37,274 nt of DNA, from contig JAFZZR010000170.1 of the NCBI GenBank assembly GCA_017615635.1, forward strand, positions 1-37,274, in the 5' to 3' direction. Position 1 is the first letter of the stretch. Each line of letters starts with the position of its first letter. This DNA comes from Lentisphaeria bacterium. Its GTDB lineage: Bacteria; Verrucomicrobiota; Lentisphaeria; Victivallales; UBA1829. A program made the translations under genes and the position numbers. Positions 31,004 to 37,274 of this stretch are shown here, in pieces. The notes below the pieces were generated by a model. It did not search any database. It had not been told where the DNA came from and saw only the letters and a program-made list of their open reading frames with translations.

Positions 31004-32245
31004 TCAGATGTGTTCCAGACGGACCATGGTCTCCAGATTCATCGTACCCGGAAACATGTCCAGCACACGGACCGCCGTCGCCTCGTACCCGTTCGCCTGC
31101 CAGTGCCGAAGCGCCGGCGGTATGCCGTCCGTCCCGCAGAAGATCGCAACGATGCGGCGCGGCCGGCGGGCGGCAATAGCCTCGATGACATCGTTTCCGG
31201 CGCCCGACCGGGGCGGATCCAGCAGAATGAACTCTTTTTCCTCCCGGGAGAGCGGAAGCCTCGCACGGAGACTTTCCCCCGTCACGGCGCCAGTAAGGAA
31301 GCGGATGTCCTTCCCCGGGAAAAGATGCTCCGCGTTGGCGGCGGCGGCACGGATCGCGGGTCCCTCCCAGTCCATGCCGATGACATGAGGCACGGACTCC
31401 GCGGCCTTCATGGAAAGCAGCCCGTATCCGCAGTAGAGATCGATCACGCGTGCGTCCGGATCAGGCTCCAGCAGCTCCAGCGAAGCGGAGGCAAACGGAC
31501 CGCACATGGCTCCGTTCACCTGGGAAAAAGCCTCGGGCGGATAAAAAAGTTTCAGGCCGCCCAGTTTCTGCGCCAGAACGGACGGTCCGAAAAATTTCTT
31601 GAACATACGGTCCCGCCCTTCCCGGGCCGAAGACTCCAGATAGTATCCCGAACGGGTCGTATCCAGCAGCATGAAACAGGATTTCAGCTCCGGGATGGCG
31701 GAGGCGGTTTCCTGCGCCAGGCACCGCAGATTTCTCACGATGCTGCCATTGGCACGGAAGATATTGAAGATCAGGGCCGTCTCCTGCTCATCGCCCCGGA
31801 TCACGCAGAAATTCAGGGATTTGGCGGCTTCCAGATATTTCGGCCCGTTCAGCAGCTTCCGCAGACACGCATAGATCCGTCCGTGCGTCTCCGGCTCCAG
31901 CAGAGAGCCGTCGTCCGCCCCTCCCCCGCCGTGCCCGTAGCCCATGCCCAGGCGGAAATGCCCGTGAAAGAACGACGCCTTTCTCTTGGATGAGGTACGG
32001 TAGTGACGGGGAAGCACGGAAGGGATGAAGCCGCGGATCCGTCCGGAGGGCAGATCGTTCCTGCGCCAGAAAAGATCCATGGCGTCCTTCTTCAGAAGAT
32101 GTTCCTGCCCGTACTCCAGCGATGCCAGCGCATCGGGCGCCGAGGGATCGGCGATCTTCATTCCGGAGGCACGGGCGGTCTCCAGAAGACAGACGGCAAA
32201 GGAATTGTTCTTCACGCCGTCCGTTCTTTTTTCATTGCGATTCAT
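31004..32245 (-). CDS. TrmA/RlmD-type RNA methyltransferase homologue
   Basis: The 413-residue protein belongs to the 5-methyluridine RNA methyltransferase group (TrmA, RlmC, RlmD). FSQVN lies at the start of the catalytic part, the cofactor motif is VIDLYCGYGLLS, and the late motif is LLDPPRSGAG. The catalytic cysteine region reads IFCGTDGIPPAL, keeping Cys but lacking the usual SCNP. I see no N-terminal TRAM domain or iron-sulphur cysteine cluster. The chosen ATG has a perfect GGAGG 7 bp upstream and overlaps the end of the U32 gene by 14 bp; an earlier in-frame start lacks this. It probably modifies tRNA or rRNA, but the changed active site makes the exact product uncertain. Confidence 0.84.
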   Translation of the reverse strand: MNRNEKRTDGVKNNSFAVCLLETARASGMKIADPSAPDALASLEYGQEHLLKKDAMDLFWRRNDLPSGRIRGFIPSVLPRHYRTSSKRKASFFHGHFRLGMGYGHGGGGADDGSLLEPETHGRIYACLRKLLNGPKYLEAAKSLNFCVIRGDEQETALIFNIFRANGSIVRNLRCLAQETASAIPELKSCFMLLDTTRSGYYLESSAREGRDRMFKKFFGPSVLAQKLGGLKLFYPPEAFSQVNGAMCGPFASASLELLEPDPDARVIDLYCGYGLLSMKAAESVPHVIGMDWEGPAIRAAAANAEHLFPGKDIRFLTGAVTGESLRARLPLSREEKEFILLDPPRSGAGNDVIEAIAARRPRRIVAIFCGTDGIPPALRHWQANGYEATAVRVLDMFPGTMNLETMVRLEHI

Positions 32246-33500
32246 GTTTATCCTCCGCCATCCGTTCCCGCGCAACCTGGACCAGATCGCCCGGACGGAC
32301 TCTTTCCTTCATGGGGAAACTCACCACACTGCCTTTTTCCGCGTGATCCGCGGGAACGTCGTCGACCCGGAGTTCTTCCAGAACGGTTTCACGGAATCCG
32401 GTGGCCGGACCGACGATCCGGATCCTGTCGCCCAAGCGGACTCCTCCGCTTTCCAGGCGAACCGCCACTGCTCCGGCCCGGGCATACCAGTCCGTCACCC
32501 GGCCCACAGTGACCTTGGCGTAGGTGGCCAGACTGCCGCCGTGTCCGCTCCAGGCGGAAAGGGTATTGCCCAGATAGTAGCCGCCTTCCCAGAATCCGCG
32601 GTTGACCACCGATTTCAGACGGCGCATCCATCCGGAAACGAGTTCCGGTCCGAATGTCCCGTTCAGACAGGCGTCCACAGCCTCGCGGTAGACGCTCACC
32701 GCCGTGTATACGTAATCCGCCGGACGGCCCCGTCCTTCGATCTTGAGGACGGAAACGCCCGAATCCAGAATCCGATCCAGAAACCCCACCGTGCAGAGAT
32801 CGCGGGGCGACATCACAAACGAATTGTCTATTTCCATCTCCGCACCGGTCTCCGCGTCCCGCACCAGATACCGGCGGCGGCAGGGCTGAAGACATTCGCC
32901 CCGGTTGGCCGAACGTCCGGAGGTGCAGAGGCTCATTCCGCAGCGCCCCGATATGCCGATGCAGAGGGCTCCATGCGCAAAAAGCTCCAGCGCCACAGGC
33001 TTTCCCGACGGTCCCGGAATGTTCTCCCGCCGGATCCCTTCGGCCATGCTCCGGATCGACCCCAGAGGCAGCTCGCGGGCAGGTACGATCACATCGGCGA
33101 ACGGCGCGTAGAAGCGGACGCTCTCCAGATTGGAAACGTTGCACTGGACGGTGACATGCGCGGGTATGCCCAGCTCACGAAGCATCATCAGAACTGCCGG
33201 ATCGCCCGCGATGCACGCATCGATCTCCGCTCTTTTCGCGTCTTCGCAGAGTCCGCGCACCTCGGCAAGCTCGCCCTCGTACACGATGGTGTTGACCGCC
33301 AGGACCGCTTTCGCTCCGCGGTCGTGACAGAGCTTTACCACTTCCTTCAGTTCGGACGGACGGAAATTGACCGCCCCCCCTGCCCTCATATTCCAGGGCC
33401 CGGCCCCGAAATACACGGCATCCGCGCCGGCATCCAGTGCCGCGTGCAGAGATTCAAAACTGCCCGCAGGCGCATGAATGGCGGCCCGAGTCCGCATCAT
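32232..33500 (-). CDS. U32 peptidase-family protein, RNA hydroxylation type
   Basis: The 422-residue protein belongs to the U32 'collagenase-like' family, whose Escherichia coli members TrhP (YegQ) and RlhA (YdcP) are needed for hydroxylation of tRNA U34 or 23S rRNA C2501 rather than proteolysis. The family signature ELFAHGALCIGISGRCGMS is intact, and four cysteines (C180, C187, C203, C207) fit an iron-sulphur site. The N-terminal TIM-barrel region starts with HAPAGSFESLHAALDAGADAVYFG. It lies 3 bp after dapA and overlaps the TrmA-like gene by 14 bp. The pairing with a TrmA-like RNA methyltransferase supports an RNA-modification role. Two consecutive ATG codons leave the start unsure by one residue. 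Confidence 0.9.
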   Translation of the reverse strand: MMRTRAAIHAPAGSFESLHAALDAGADAVYFGAGPWNMRAGGAVNFRPSELKEVVKLCHDRGAKAVLAVNTIVYEGELAEVRGLCEDAKRAEIDACIAGDPAVLMMLRELGIPAHVTVQCNVSNLESVRFYAPFADVIVPARELPLGSIRSMAEGIRRENIPGPSGKPVALELFAHGALCIGISGRCGMSLCTSGRSANRGECLQPCRRRYLVRDAETGAEMEIDNSFVMSPRDLCTVGFLDRILDSGVSVLKIEGRGRPADYVYTAVSVYREAVDACLNGTFGPELVSGWMRRLKSVVNRGFWEGGYYLGNTLSAWSGHGGSLATYAKVTVGRVTDWYARAGAVAVRLESGGVRLGDRIRIVGPATGFRETVLEELRVDDVPADHAEKGSVVSFPMKERVRPGDLVQVARERMAEDKHESQ

Positions 33501-33503
33501 GGA

Positions 33504-34373
33504 TCATTTCCCCAGGGCGGTAAAGAGAGTCTTCCGGAGGATCTCGCGGTTTCCGTCGGAAATGGGACACAGCGGAAGACGGTATTCCTCTTCCAGCATA
33601 TTCAGCATGGCCATGGCCGCCTTCACCGGGATCGGGTTCGACTCAATAAACAGATCCTTGAACAGGCGGTAGAATCTCCGGTGATATGTCAGCGCCTTCC
33701 GGAAATCGCCCGCCAGGCAGGCGGCCACCATCTCCGAAAGTTCCTTCGGAATAATGTTCGACGCAACGCTGATCACGCCGCGCGCACCCACGGCCATCAT
33801 GGGGACCGTCAGACTGTCGTCGCCGCTCATCACCGTGATGTCGCAGGCGGAAAGGATCTCCGAAACCCGTTCCACGGAGCCCGCGGCCTCCTTCACACCC
33901 AGGACCTTGGCATTCCGCGAAAGACGCGCAATGGTATCGATCCCGATAGCCGTCCCGGTCCGCCCCGGCACATTGTACAGAACGATGGGCAGATCGCAGG
34001 AATCGGCAATGGTGGAAAAGTGACGGTAAAGACCTTCCTGCGTGGGCTTGTTGTAGTACGGAGTCACCTGAAGCGAACAGTCCGCTCCGTCCTCCTTCGC
34101 CGCACGGGTCAGGTGAATGGCTTCCGCCGTGGAATTCGCCCCGCTCCCGGCCATGATCACACAGCGGCCCGCCGCCGCCTTCACAACCTCGGCGATCACC
34201 TTCCGGTGCTCTTCCATGTTGAGCGTGGGAGACTCGCCGGTGGTACCGACCGGAATGATCCCGTCGACGCCCCCTTCGATCTGCATTTCCACCAGTTCCC
34301 TGAGCTTGCCGTAATCCACCGCGCCTCCGCGGAACGGAGTCACCAGTGCGGTGTAAAGTCCTTTCAATTCCAT
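33504..34373 (-). CDS. dapA: 4-hydroxy-tetrahydrodipicolinate synthase DapA
   Basis: The 289-residue enzyme condenses pyruvate with aspartate semialdehyde at the branch to lysine and diaminopimelate. The Schiff-base lysine is K161 in GVKEAAGS, and Y133 and R138 sit in LYNVPGRTG. The Thr pair and loop GTTGESPTL are at 43-51. It is a standard-length TIM barrel. It lies 27 bp after dapF and 3 bp before the U32 gene, so a shared transcript is likely. No lysine riboswitch was seen upstream. Confidence 0.97.
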   Translation of the reverse strand: MELKGLYTALVTPFRGGAVDYGKLRELVEMQIEGGVDGIIPVGTTGESPTLNMEEHRKVIAEVVKAAAGRCVIMAGSGANSTAEAIHLTRAAKEDGADCSLQVTPYYNKPTQEGLYRHFSTIADSCDLPIVLYNVPGRTGTAIGIDTIARLSRNAKVLGVKEAAGSVERVSEILSACDITVMSGDDSLTVPMMAVGARGVISVASNIIPKELSEMVAACLAGDFRKALTYHRRFYRLFKDLFIESNPIPVKAAMAMLNMLEEEYRLPLCPISDGNREILRKTLFTALGK

Positions 34374-34400
34374 ATTCAGTACCTTTCTGCCGGTTTTTGT

Positions 34401-35234
34401 TCACTCCAAATCGAACGCATCCGTGGCCCCGTGGAAGGATTCCTCCGCGGGACCCGTGAGATACATCTTATTTAAGATATTCCATTCTTCCGGAAATTCA
34501 ACCTCTAAAACGTCGCCGGACCGGGAAAGCAGCGAAACTTTTTTCAGTTCCGGGTGTTTCAGACGCAAAACCAGTGCCGCCGCACCCGCTCCCGTCCCGC
34601 AGGCCAGCGTCTCCGCCTCCACCCCCCGCTCGTACGTCCGGATCTTCACCGGCTTCGCAGAATCGTACGCGGCAGGGAGAAAATCCACGTTGACTCCGTC
34701 CGGCGCAAACGCCTCGTGATAACGGATCATGCGGCCGATTTTCTCCACGTCCGTCCGGTCCGGATCCTCCACGAACACCACCCCGTGCGGCACGCCCACT
34801 TTCCCCGCGTACACCGTGTATTCCCCGGCTTTCCGGCCCTCGCCGAACCCGGCGGGATCCGCCGGCAGTTCGATCCGGACACGGTCCGCCGAAAGGACTT
34901 TCGTCCGAAGCACGCCCGATCCGGTCAGAAAATTCACATCCGGACCGTTGGACAGGTCACGTTTGTATGCAAACGCCGCCGCGCACCGGAGCCCGTTCCC
35001 GCACAGCGAGGCTCGGCTTCCGTCGCAGTTGAAGAAATCCATCCGGACAAGATTGTCGTCCGCCGGCATGCCGCCGCGAGACAGCAGAATGATCCCGTCC
35101 GCGCCGATCCCCCTGCGCCGGTCGCACAGTAACCGGATCCGTTCCGGCGTGAATTTCCGCATCGAGGATGTCTGATCGATGACAATGAAGTCGTTCCCGG
35201 CTCCGTGCATCTTCGCAAACCGCATGTAGCTCAT
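34401..35234 (-). CDS. dapF: Diaminopimelate epimerase DapF
   Basis: The 277-residue enzyme interconverts LL- and meso-diaminopimelate for lysine and peptidoglycan. The two catalytic cysteines are C78 in LCGNGLRC and C212 in ACGTGAGA. The start KMHGAGNDFIVID is typical. The frame is open to 35267, but GGGAGA before the ATG at 35234 and the family's start pattern favour the shorter form. It heads the minus-strand array dapF-dapA-U32-TrmA-like-MmeI-like. No clear promoter was found in the 212 bp between it and the divergent tRNA gene. Confidence 0.96.
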   Translation of the reverse strand: MSYMRFAKMHGAGNDFIVIDQTSSMRKFTPERIRLLCDRRRGIGADGIILLSRGGMPADDNLVRMDFFNCDGSRASLCGNGLRCAAAFAYKRDLSNGPDVNFLTGSGVLRTKVLSADRVRIELPADPAGFGEGRKAGEYTVYAGKVGVPHGVVFVEDPDRTDVEKIGRMIRYHEAFAPDGVNVDFLPAAYDSAKPVKIRTYERGVEAETLACGTGAGAAALVLRLKHPELKKVSLLSRSGDVLEVEFPEEWNILNKMYLTGPAEESFHGATDAFDLE

Positions 35235-35402
35235 TTTCCGATTCTCCCGGTCTTTCCCCGGCAGCACCTCCGCCGCCGGACCGGATACCGTCCCGTTTTT
35301 CCGGGATGGCTCCGGATTTTTTCAGTGCCGTACTCTACTACCTTTTTTCCGTTTTTTCCACCCCTTTTCCGCACATTTTCTTATTTTTCTTTCCCTCGAC
35401 TA
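35235..35402. other. Pyrimidine-rich spacer between dapF and the tRNA gene
   Basis: The plus strand is rich in T and C, with several runs of five or six T residues. A small TCCGG/CCGGA hairpin followed by six T residues (about 35298-35320) could stop plus-strand transcription, but no plus-strand gene lies before it. The dapF promoter should be here, yet no good -35/-10 pair was found. Confidence 0.4.
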
Positions 35403-35430
35403 TTGACTTTTTCCGTTCCGGCTGTAATTT
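35403..35430 (+). promoter_or_regulatory. Promoter of tRNA-Arg
   Basis: TTGACT (35403-35408), a 16-bp spacer and TAATTT (35425-35430) lie 16 bp before the tRNA 5' end. Confidence 0.65.
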
Positions 35431-35446
35431 ATCGCTCAATTGCCTT

Positions 35447-35522
35447 GCCCCGGTAGCTCAGAGGATAGAGCAGCTGCCTTCTAAGCAGCGGGTCGGGGGT
35501 TCAATTCCCTCCCGGGGCACCA
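35447..35522 (+). tRNA. tRNA-Arg, anticodon TCT
   Basis: A full 76-base cloverleaf with encoded CCA. The acceptor arm GCCCCGG (35447-35453) pairs with CCGGGGC (35512-35518). The D arm is GCTC/GAGC, the anticodon arm is GCTGC/GCAGC with loop CTTCTAA, and the T arm has TTCAATT. The anticodon TCT at 35480-35482 reads AGA and probably AGG. Its 3' end is next to an integrase gene, so it is the likely insertion target. Confidence 0.97.
35500..35522 (+). other. Probable attachment site at the tRNA 3' end
   Basis: The 3' end of tRNA-Arg (T arm to CCA) lies 107 bp before a tyrosine integrase gene reading away from it. Many elements insert by recombination within a tRNA 3' end and leave a direct repeat at the far side. 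The matching repeat is not in the window, so the exact core is unproven. Confidence 0.5.
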
Positions 35523-35549
35523 TTTTCAGCCTCAAAAAGACAGCAATCG

Positions 35550-35568
35550 TTGCCATTTATTACCATTT
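35550..35568 (+). repeat. Two 9-bp direct repeats before the integrase gene
   Basis: TTGCCATTT (35550-35558) and TTACCATTT (35560-35568) are direct repeats in phase at 10 bp, one helical turn. A related CCATTT lies at the tRNA end (35520-35525). Integrase arm-type binding sites are a possible reading. Confidence 0.35.
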
Positions 35569-35629
35569 CGGCTTTCATTTCCCGATTTCGCAGCCTTAAC
35601 AAACCAAATCAGGATTTCGGGAGAAAAGC

Positions 35630-36949
35630 ATGGGAAAGAGCAAAGTGGATTCCTGTCTCCATCGCATCAAACTGGAAGCAGGGACGGTCTATCAGACCAG
35701 CAAAAACGGTACCTACTATTACCGGTACCAAGTCAATCACGAACGAAAATGTGTCAGTCTGGGCACATGCAACCAGGAGGAAGCACTGCGGAAAGCCGAG
35801 GAGCTGCTGCCAACAGTCAAAGCCAGCAATCTGGAGATCATCGCCACCCATGTGAAAGTCGCCCGTAAGCTGATTACTCAATCGAAGTTTCTGTCGCTCG
35901 AAAAAATCTGGGAAACGTATGCCGGTCATCCGGATCGTGCAACGCCGGCCACCGTTCATGAGCAGATTTCCTATCAGGCCACACTCGAGGAATTTCTCCG
36001 GTTCATTGACGGTCAAGTTTCCCAATTTTCCCAGATCACGGAAAACCACACCATGAAGTTTGCGGATTATCTGCGCACGACACAGATCTCCGTTTCGACC
36101 CATAACCGGAAAATCAAGCGGCTGAGAAAAATCTTTTCCACTTTGAAAAGTTTCCGGGAAGGCGACAATCCTTTTGCTTTGAAAGTCTTGTTCCGCAAAG
36201 AACGGGAAGAACAGGATACCGCGGTTCGGCGCATTGCATTTACACGGGAACAGGAGGAACAGATTCGTGCGGTTCTGGATGATCCGAAGCACCGCCTTCT
36301 CAACAAAAATGAAATCAAGGTCATTTTCTACTTGGGCATGTATACCGGACAGCGCCTCAAGGACTGCGTTTTGCTCCAGTGGCAGAACATCAATCTGGAA
36401 CGGCAGCGGATTTGGGTCAAGCAGTTCAAGACCGGGAAGGAGGTTTCCCTCCCGATGGCGCCGCAGCTTTATTCTGTCCTGCTGAAAGCATGGGAATGGA
36501 AGACGGACGCCTATGTCTGTCCCCATGTGGCAGCCCGGTATAAGCAAACGGACAAACGAGGCAAATGTATCGGGGATTGTCTTGTCAATATTGACGTGAT
36601 GCGAGTCATCCGCTGGATCGGCGTTGAAACTTCGGTGGCCGTCGAAGGCCGCAAAAAGAAAGCAACGGTGCTGGGATTTCACAGTCTGCGGCACAGTTTC
36701 GCCTCATTTTGCGCAGAGAGAGGAGTGCCGAAAGCAGTTGTTGTCTCCATCCTGGGGGCAGACAGCGAAATCATCGATCAATTTTACACGCACATCGGGG
36801 AAGATGCCCAGCAGGCTGCCATCGAGGCTATTGCCGGGTCGCAAAAATCTACATTTGAGGCAAAAGTCAGGCGTGCGCTGGAATATATCGGCTCTGTCGC
36901 GCTGCCCTCGGAAGACTTGCTTACTATCGCAAAGATTCTGAAAGAATAA
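35630..36949 (+). CDS. Tyrosine recombinase (integrase)
   Basis: The 439-residue protein is a phage-type tyrosine integrase. An N-terminal arm-binding region (about 1-70) and a SAM-like core-binding domain (about 85-185) precede the catalytic domain. Catalytic residues are R242 in TGQRLKD, K267 in FKTGKEV, H351 and R354 in HSLRHSF, and nucleophile Y386 in QFYTHIG. The late His/Trp position reads LGADSE, so this helper residue is not conserved. GGGAGA lies before the ATG. It reads away from tRNA-Arg and faces an AlpA/excisionase-like gene, with a strong hairpin between. By eye it is less GC-rich than the upstream chromosome. Confidence 0.95.
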   Translation: MGKSKVDSCLHRIKLEAGTVYQTSKNGTYYYRYQVNHERKCVSLGTCNQEEALRKAEELLPTVKASNLEIIATHVKVARKLITQSKFLSLEKIWETYAGHPDRATPATVHEQISYQATLEEFLRFIDGQVSQFSQITENHTMKFADYLRTTQISVSTHNRKIKRLRKIFSTLKSFREGDNPFALKVLFRKEREEQDTAVRRIAFTREQEEQIRAVLDDPKHRLLNKNEIKVIFYLGMYTGQRLKDCVLLQWQNINLERQRIWVKQFKTGKEVSLPMAPQLYSVLLKAWEWKTDAYVCPHVAARYKQTDKRGKCIGDCLVNIDVMRVIRWIGVETSVAVEGRKKKATVLGFHSLRHSFASFCAERGVPKAVVVSILGADSEIIDQFYTHIGEDAQQAAIEAIAGSQKSTFEAKVRRALEYIGSVALPSEDLLTIAKILKE

Positions 36950-36963
36950 TTCGAACAAAGGGA

Positions 36964-37010
36964 AGACGGCCTCCATCGGGTTTTATCGCTCGACGGAGGC
37001 CGTCTCTTTT
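36964..37010 (+). terminator. Strong hairpin terminator after the integrase gene
   Basis: AGACGGCCTCC (36964-36974) pairs perfectly with GGAGGCCGTCT (36995-37005). Three more pairs inside extend the stem, and CTTTT follows. The T run is short, but the stem is the longest in the window and lies 15 bp past the integrase stop. It may also serve the convergent gene. Confidence 0.6.
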
Positions 37011-37077
37011 GCGGTATAAAAGATACCGTGAAGGATGAAGCACAATGATTACATGCGCAGATCAAGAGGATCTGAAA

Positions 37078-37274
37078 TCAGACGGCTTTGTTGTTCTCCG
37101 TACAGATGAACGTGATGATGTCCGTATTCCTGTACCGGACCGATGAGCCAACCATTTTTCTCTTGAACGGAAAAGCGCCCTCGGATTCCAGTTTCTTGAA
37201 GTTGGAAAGACCGATACCAAGCAGTTCTGCGGCGGCTCTCTGGTCGATCAGTTTCGGCACGATGACCGGTTTCA
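37078..37274 (-). CDS. AlpA/excisionase-like small DNA-binding protein (5' end at window edge)
   Basis: The product (60 residues from an internal GTG) is a MerR-like winged helix-turn-helix protein of the AlpA/excisionase type: LIDQRAAAELLGIGLSNFKKLESEGAFPFKRKMVGSSVRYRNTDI. Such proteins bend DNA at attachment sites or activate integrase genes. The frame stays open to the edge. The last window bases read TG-AAA-CCG on the minus strand, so an ATG lying one base outside would give 65 residues, which is the likely true start. It is convergent with the integrase gene, as expected for an integrative element. Confidence 0.8.
   Translation of the reverse strand, partial: KPVIVPKLIDQRAAAELLGIGLSNFKKLESEGAFPFKRKMVGSSVRYRNTDIITFICTENNKAV

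Noticed and set aside
29591..31993. Plus-strand open frame of 800 codons opposite the MmeI-like and TrmA-like genes
   Set aside because: It crosses the boundary between two real genes and has no recognisable domain.
32025..34475. Plus-strand open frame of 816 codons opposite the TrmA-like, U32 and dapA genes
   Set aside because: It spans three genes with confirmed catalytic motifs on the other strand. It is a codon-bias shadow.
35235..35446. Lysine riboswitch before dapF
   Set aside because: The region is long enough but shows only short hairpins and pyrimidine runs; none of the conserved riboswitch core could be recognised.
35306..35599. Small plus-strand open frame across the tRNA
   Set aside because: The peptide is a translation of the tRNA-Arg gene itself, a well-known false gene.
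1..37274. High frequency of GATCCGG-like words
   Set aside because: They occur mainly inside genes and are explained well enough by favoured codons such as ATC, CGG, TCC and GGA; a count against a codon-shuffled model would be needed to claim more.
1..37274. CRISPR array, insertion sequence or rRNA gene
   Set aside because: No regularly spaced repeats, transposase motifs or rRNA signatures were found.

Overview
The window is a chromosomal segment of a GC-rich, Gram-negative-type bacterium. Both dapA and dapF are present, which implies a diaminopimelate peptidoglycan. The mix of a ROK regulator, a GH78 alpha-L-rhamnosidase, an exported parallel beta-helix protein, several Gfo/Idh/MocA oxidoreductases and a creatininase-family hydrolase resembles glycan-degrading members of the PVC group, and Lentisphaerota (Victivallis-like) is my best guess. 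That is inference from gene style; there is no 16S gene to settle it. Genes are tightly packed, and no stretch of more than 300 bases lacks a gene.

Region by region. (1) 164-4846: a four-gene minus-strand operon (creatininase-family hydrolase, DegT/DnrJ/EryC1/StrS aminotransferase, cyclase-like protein, and an AAC(3)-acetyltransferase/TIM-barrel fusion) ends in a clear intrinsic terminator. It is divergent from a ROK repressor gene that has a palindromic operator at its own start site. This is the best candidate for an undescribed pathway, possibly aminocyclitol or amino-sugar metabolism. (2) 6050-8110: a cytoplasmic GH78 rhamnosidase. (3) 8247-8989: a toxin-antitoxin pair with a DUF6364-like antitoxin and a PIN toxin. 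(4) 9081-13872: typA, an ABC-F ATPase and a SpoU rRNA methyltransferase, all translation-related. (5) 13886-17484: a small zinc-ribbon protein, metW-metX, and rplU-purC. (6) 17538-20564: a secreted parallel beta-helix protein divergent from an AraC-type regulator. (7) 20588-23249: ffh and an RluA-type pseudouridine synthase, fired from overlapping divergent promoters. (8) 23257-28137: a five-gene oxidoreductase operon (Gfo/Idh, SDR, MDR, Gfo/Idh, quinone-oxidoreductase-like) joined by 4-bp ATGA overlaps or very short gaps. (9) 28250-35234: dapF, dapA, a U32 peptidase-family RNA-hydroxylation-type protein and a TrmA-type methyltransferase in one tight minus-strand array, with a single-chain MmeI-type restriction-modification enzyme at its far end. 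(10) 35403-37274: tRNA-Arg(TCT), followed at once by a tyrosine integrase and an AlpA/excisionase-like gene cut by the window edge. This looks like the left end of an integrative element.

Twelve promoters could be proposed. All have a TTG-type -35 box, a 16-bp spacer and a TATATT-like -10 box, so the house promoter here may favour 16 rather than 17 bp. Several are overlapped by palindromes that could be operators. Start codons were chosen using Shine-Dalgarno sites and, where visible, promoter positions; this shortened several genes relative to their longest open frames.
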